DNA from: Paramacrobiotus metropolitanus
Taxonomy: Eukaryota > Tardigrada > Eutardigrada > Parachela > Macrobiotidae
Reading direction: 5' to 3'
Length of the DNA: 64,000 bases
Assembly: GCF_019649055.1 (NCBI RefSeq)
Contig: NW_026570478.1
Span: 1-64,000, forward strand
Part shown: positions 60,626-64,000 of the stretch, piece after piece
Layout of the letters: each line of letters opens with the position of its first letter
How positions within the stretch are numbered: position 1 is the first letter of the stretch
Made by a program: the position numbers and the translations under genes
The notes under the pieces: model-generated
Databases searched by the model: none
What the model saw: the letters and a program-made list of their open reading frames with translations, nothing else
What the model was told of the DNA's origin: nothing

Positions 60626-61045
60626 AAGTTCATAAACCGTCCAGTAAGTTGCGGGCTTCCAAAGCGTTCAGCGTACATTTTACCCACGCAGTGCTTTTAG
60701 CGTTTTCCATCGAGAATTCCCCGGTTTCCTTCGAAAATCGTATCCGAACGTTTTGGTCTGTGCGTACAATCACCACACATTTAGCCTTCGGAGAATAGCC
60801 GGTGTACTTCGGCCTGGCCACAGCAGAATACTGTCCGATCGGTGCCTGAAATATCGGATTAGTCGGGTCAAGTTGTCTTTCATCTGCCTTAAAAATCGAT
60901 TGCGCGCTTCCGTCAACCGGCGACACTGGAGCAACCCCGGCTCGAACAGTGCCGAGCGGTGACGGTTTTGTCGGGTTGTCTGTCAGAAGGTCGACCGAGC
61001 TACCCGTTGGGCTCTGCCGGGTGAGTCTGTGATACGCATACGAGC
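60626..61045 (-). CDS. Unknown minus-strand ORF
   Basis: An open frame of about 135 codons runs from near 61045 to a stop near 60628 (ATG at 60926). The composition is protein-like (KAKCVVIVRTDQNVRIRFSK; CTLNALEARNLLDGL), suggesting a beta-rich fold. It overlaps the edge of the LTR-like block. I do not recognise it. It could be an exon or the end of a lost gene. Confidence 0.35.
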
Positions 61046-61440
61046 CTGCGTGGTACCTACGCTATACTTGGCGTATGCGTACGCACGCACACACCATGTA
61101 TTTGTCTCTCTTTTGTACGTGTGTGTGATGCTGCACTGCACTCTCCGCTTAAGCGGATATACCGCGTGCACACACACTGAGCATACTTGCTCTCTCGTTC
61201 CACTATCGCAGTACGACTCAACGTTCATACGCTCGTGTTGGATAGAGCCCAGTCCGCTCATCGCATCACGCACACTGTCTGGCTAGCACGACGTTGCCGC
61301 CAGCAGTCTATCACGCTTTGACAGACACTCAAGAACTTTATAGCGTACACATCGATATTAGGCCAGACGGGCTTCTATGTTCTCTTCCCGCATATCACGG
61401 GGTATTTGTATCGGCTTTATTTGTCAATGAAGACTTGCTG
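61015..61440 (+). repeat. LTR-like block, copy R
   Basis: Similar, in inverse orientation, to 14290-14730. On the plus strand it has CCGCTTAAGCGGATATA (palindrome merged with a TATA-like motif, 61146-61162), CGTTCATACGCTCGTGTTGG (61220-61240) and TTTATTTGTCAATGAAGAC near the end, where the other copy has AATAAAG. It is possibly a solo LTR or a fragment, since neither side shows a matching internal region. Confidence 0.5.
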
Positions 61441-62005
61441 TGATTTCCTTGCGCTTGCCTGCTTTATGGTCAGCAGATCGTGTGGTTTTCTTTCCACGAA
61501 TCTCTAAGGAGACGGTGAAGGCATCCTTTGGAGAACCCGGAGGAACCCAAGGTAGTCGTTCAGAGTTGACTGCAAACGCAGCCTCTGCTTCGACCGTTCT
61601 TCGACCTGATTTTACTGTCGTATAACTGTGGAAACACGGGTTGACCGCAAAAGCGATCCCTGCCACAGTTAGTGAGCCACAGTTCTTCGTCTCTTCCACA
61701 CAAGAAGAGCAGCCAGACAGAGCAGTTTCCCGCACGCACGGTAATGTTCCCATCTCAACAGACGGACCAGACTCGCCACGAGAGCCTCCAGCGCGATTGG
61801 ATTACTCCTTCACACGGGGACCTTCGCTCTGAATAGCGACCCGCAACTTTAACGGCGGACTATGACCGACAAACGTCGGATAAACGACCTCCAAAAAGCG
61901 GATCCCCGACCTCCACGGTGTGAGCAGCCACACAGCCCCATGTGAGCTTTTTCCCCCCACCGTACGTCTTGGTTTGGAGGGCCAAACCCTTTAAGAAGGG
62001 AGGAA
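61441..62005. other. Unassigned; duplicated 23-base motif and a purine tract
   Basis: The text AGCCACACAGCCCCATGTGAGC occurs at 61927 and again at 62013. AAGAAGGGAGGAA (61993-62005) just before the second TGTGACC looks like a polypurine tract preceding an LTR. A plus-strand frame with one stop (61440-61832) and a minus-strand frame (62265-61849) are open, but I cannot assign either. Confidence 0.35.
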
Positions 62006-62758
62006 TGTGACCAGCCACACAGCCCCATGTGAGCTATATTAAGATACAGCCTGGCGTAAACAAGATCATTAGCCACAAAGAGAACTGAGAGAATTTCATT
62101 TAGTTCTATATTTGGGCATAAGTTGATAAGGCTTGAATTGACAGATTTCCAGTCTTCTCTGTATCTCTTGTTATGTCGTTTTAATGTTGTTATTGAGTTA
62201 TCTAAGGCTTTGAAAGTTTCCTGAAGTTTCTTAACCCGGTCGACACCATGCATGCCATTTGGCACAGTGAAGGACCGAATTTATGTAGCTAGTTCTAACG
62301 CTTCTACCGTGTGTTTGTTGGTTTTAATTTAAAGGAGAAGAGCAAAAGTATAGTTAAAAACGTGAAATTCCACAGTCCAGCATTACCACAGAACTCTGGG
62401 AATGACCAAATGTGGACAAAAATGACCAGAATAGGCTCGCGGAGGTCTCGGCTACCTGCCCAAAACCTTCCGCATGTAACGGGGGATTCCTGTCTCATAT
62501 ATTAGTATGTACGAGTATGTGCTTGGTTGTCCCGCCTCTTGTATTACCTGTTCCTGTACGAGCGGTTCAGTATATATAGCGATGTATTTCCTGCGGTATC
62601 TTCAGTCGTTGGGTTAGCAATATTTCGAGCAGTATCAGGCGGTTCCGTTGCCCGTTATACTTGGAGTCGCATACCGAGAACGAAAATTTTTTCAAGTCGA
62701 CAGTTTCAGTGCCCTTTAGCCTTTACCACCGCTACCCCTCCGCCTCTCTGTTTCGACA
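62006..62758 (+). repeat. Candidate 5' LTR of the third gypsy element
   Basis: It begins TGTGACC after a purine tract and could end at TTTCGACA. It contains TATATATAGCG (about 62571-62580) followed about 25 bases later by TCTTCAGTCG, an initiator-like sequence common in gypsy elements. CAG/GTAAGTCC at 62757-62766 is a consensus splice donor just downstream. The gag of the third element starts 200 bases later. No second LTR is in the window, so limits are provisional. Confidence 0.4.
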
Positions 62759-62957
62759 GGTAAGTCCTTATGTATTACGTCCAATTTTTTTTCCCAAAAA
62801 AGAACAATGTTAACTGTTACCGATCCTAATACTATTTTCGAATTCCGTAACGCGCCATTTTTCAAGTAATTTAAGTAACGATCGTATAGTCAACTTTCCG
62901 CATTTAGCAGGCTGTTTGCAATAATTAATAAGTACTAATTACCAGCAAGTCAATATC

Positions 62958-64000
62958 ATGGCTCTAGACCCGCAAACACTGCAGAATATTCTTAACACCG
63001 TTAATGCCGCTCAGCAGAATGCAACTTTACAGCAAAGCCTGCAGAACAACGCTACTGCACATCAGAATTTATTAAATTTTTTGAACAACCAAAATGCCGC
63101 TGCAGTTACCCGTATAACATCTCTCGAATTGGGTGATTTGCCGAAGTTTGGTGGTTTTTCTTGCGAAGACGCTCAGGACTTTTAAACACAGTTTGAGACG
63201 ATGGCCGTTGCTAATAACTTCACACCAGCTAACAGAATCCAACATTTTGCGCTCTGTTCGAGGAACAACGCTCTTCGTTGGTATACCGCAGAACCAGCAG
63301 GTATCACATGGCCAGACCTTCGATCTCATTTTTTAACAGCTTTCGGAAAAACTCGTTTCGAACTTGATCTTATGAATGAAGGTTGTCGTACATTAGCATT
63401 TACAGATCTTCGTACTTTTGTCCATCGTGTCCTTGATTACGTGGAAGCCAGCAATCCCGCATCTACTGAAGCAGAAAAAACAGTTCGTCTCTTCGAAGCC
63501 TTGCCCCTTGAATTTAAACCAGCATTTGTGACTAACAGCCCCAGAACCGTAGCCGATTTTTTCAATCGTTTACGTGATGTGTCCGTCAAGCAACAATACA
63601 AGCTCGCGATGCAGAATCAAAATTCGTCATACTAGGCGTCCGATAATGTTGCAGATCAGTCAAATCTCTTGCCGCTATACAGCCAACCGAAAGCGCCCAG
63701 CTCGAATCAGATAGAGATTGTTGCTCATAACCTGATGAAAGGTTTGGATGAAAGACTGAAGCATCTTGCTGAACAAATAAAGTGTTTACAGGAGAATAAC
63801 GAATCAGAGGGCAGTTACGATCTTTCTCAGAATTACTAAACGGGTAATGCAAACCGGTCAACCCTTCGACTCACAAATGCGCCAAGCCAAGACAATGGAT
63901 GCTCTAATTGCGGTCACCTTTCGTATGCTTGCCCGTTTGGAGCTGGCCACTCTTTGCAGGCAGAATACGACGTTCAAGCAGAGCAAGTTTCTTAAGATCG
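62958..64000 (+). pseudogene. Gag of a third gypsy element, several in-frame stops
   Basis: From ATG 62958 one phase stays protein-like to the window end, interrupted by TAA 63183-63185, TAG 63633-63635, TAA 63837-63839 and TAA 63993-63995. It has an Asn/Gln-rich N-terminus (QQNATLQQSLQNNATAHQ), a capsid-like domain (LGDLPKFGGFSCEDAQDF; FALCSRNNALRWYT; WPDLRSHFLTAFGKTRF) and a reduced zinc knuckle (CSNCGHLSYACPF) at 63900-63938. No frameshift is seen over 1 kb, which is unusual for such a decayed gene. The element continues beyond the window. Confidence 0.7.

Noticed and set aside
61849-62265. Minus-strand ORF with a helical N-terminus
   Set aside because: It looks protein-like for about 75 codons, but lies antisense to a candidate LTR and has no context on its own strand. 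I could not decide and do not call it a gene.
46653-63995. Alternative genetic code with reassigned stops
   Set aside because: All three stop codons occur in the disrupted frames, frameshifts are also present, and the F-box gene ends normally at TGA. Transition-driven decay is simpler.
1-64000. tRNA, rRNA genes or CRISPR arrays
   Set aside because: I scanned for cloverleaf-like arms and for regular short repeats with unique spacers and found none. The tandem arrays present have degenerate units without unique spacers.

Overview
The window is eukaryotic, from an invertebrate-type genome. Genes have GT-AG introns, most of the DNA is nested transposable elements, and there are no operons or Shine-Dalgarno signals. 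The one convincing host gene is a four-exon F-box gene whose style resembles large F-box families I associate with tardigrades; that organism guess is inference only. Several tracts are full of in-frame stops and indels, so much of the window is decaying mobile DNA.

Layout. 1-13 kb: the F-box gene (exons 3184-4048, 4201-4312, 8790-9509, 9624-9747) lies between two copies of a 1.3-1.4-kb AT-rich repeat. Its 4.5-kb intron holds a TA-flanked inverted-repeat transposon (4379-5271) and a foldback element with a telomere-like minisatellite core (5428-6215). A broken retroelement tail lies at 10.1-10.7 kb. 14.3-26.65 kb: a decayed, 5'-truncated minus-strand copy of a giant Ty3/gypsy-type element, itself hit by a small TA-flanked MITE, a hAT-like MITE and a second foldback element. 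26.7-29.0 kb: a compact minus-strand gene with TATA and AATAAA, split by a hAT-like MITE. 29.1-33.85 kb: the pol half of an ordinary minus-strand gypsy element, its gag half lying at 58.45-60.35 kb.

These two halves are separated by the main object: a 24.6-kb plus-strand element (about 33849-58448) inserted at the gag/pol junction, flanked by a shared GTTTTC. It encodes a coiled-coil and CCHC Gag, aspartic protease, reverse transcriptase, RNase H and integrase. It also encodes a second large multi-domain ORF series ending in a linker-histone-like winged-helix protein, and a zinc-finger/RS-repeat protein, each preceded by or linked to good 3' splice sites. It has no LTR at either end. Its order is circularly permuted: the insertion point falls inside an ORF whose two halves lie at the opposite ends and would join in frame if the target duplication is 4 bp. 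The minus-strand relative keeps the unpermuted order. This suggests integration of a circular (one-LTR-like) form.

The giant element carries the word AAAGGTCA roughly 70-80 times in all three reading frames, switching orientation in its leader, where there are also two families of hairpins with covarying stems. The minus-strand relative has a different enriched word (RGTCGG). 61-64 kb: an LTR-like block in inverse orientation to one at 14.3 kb, and the start of a third gypsy element whose gag frame is interrupted by several stop codons.
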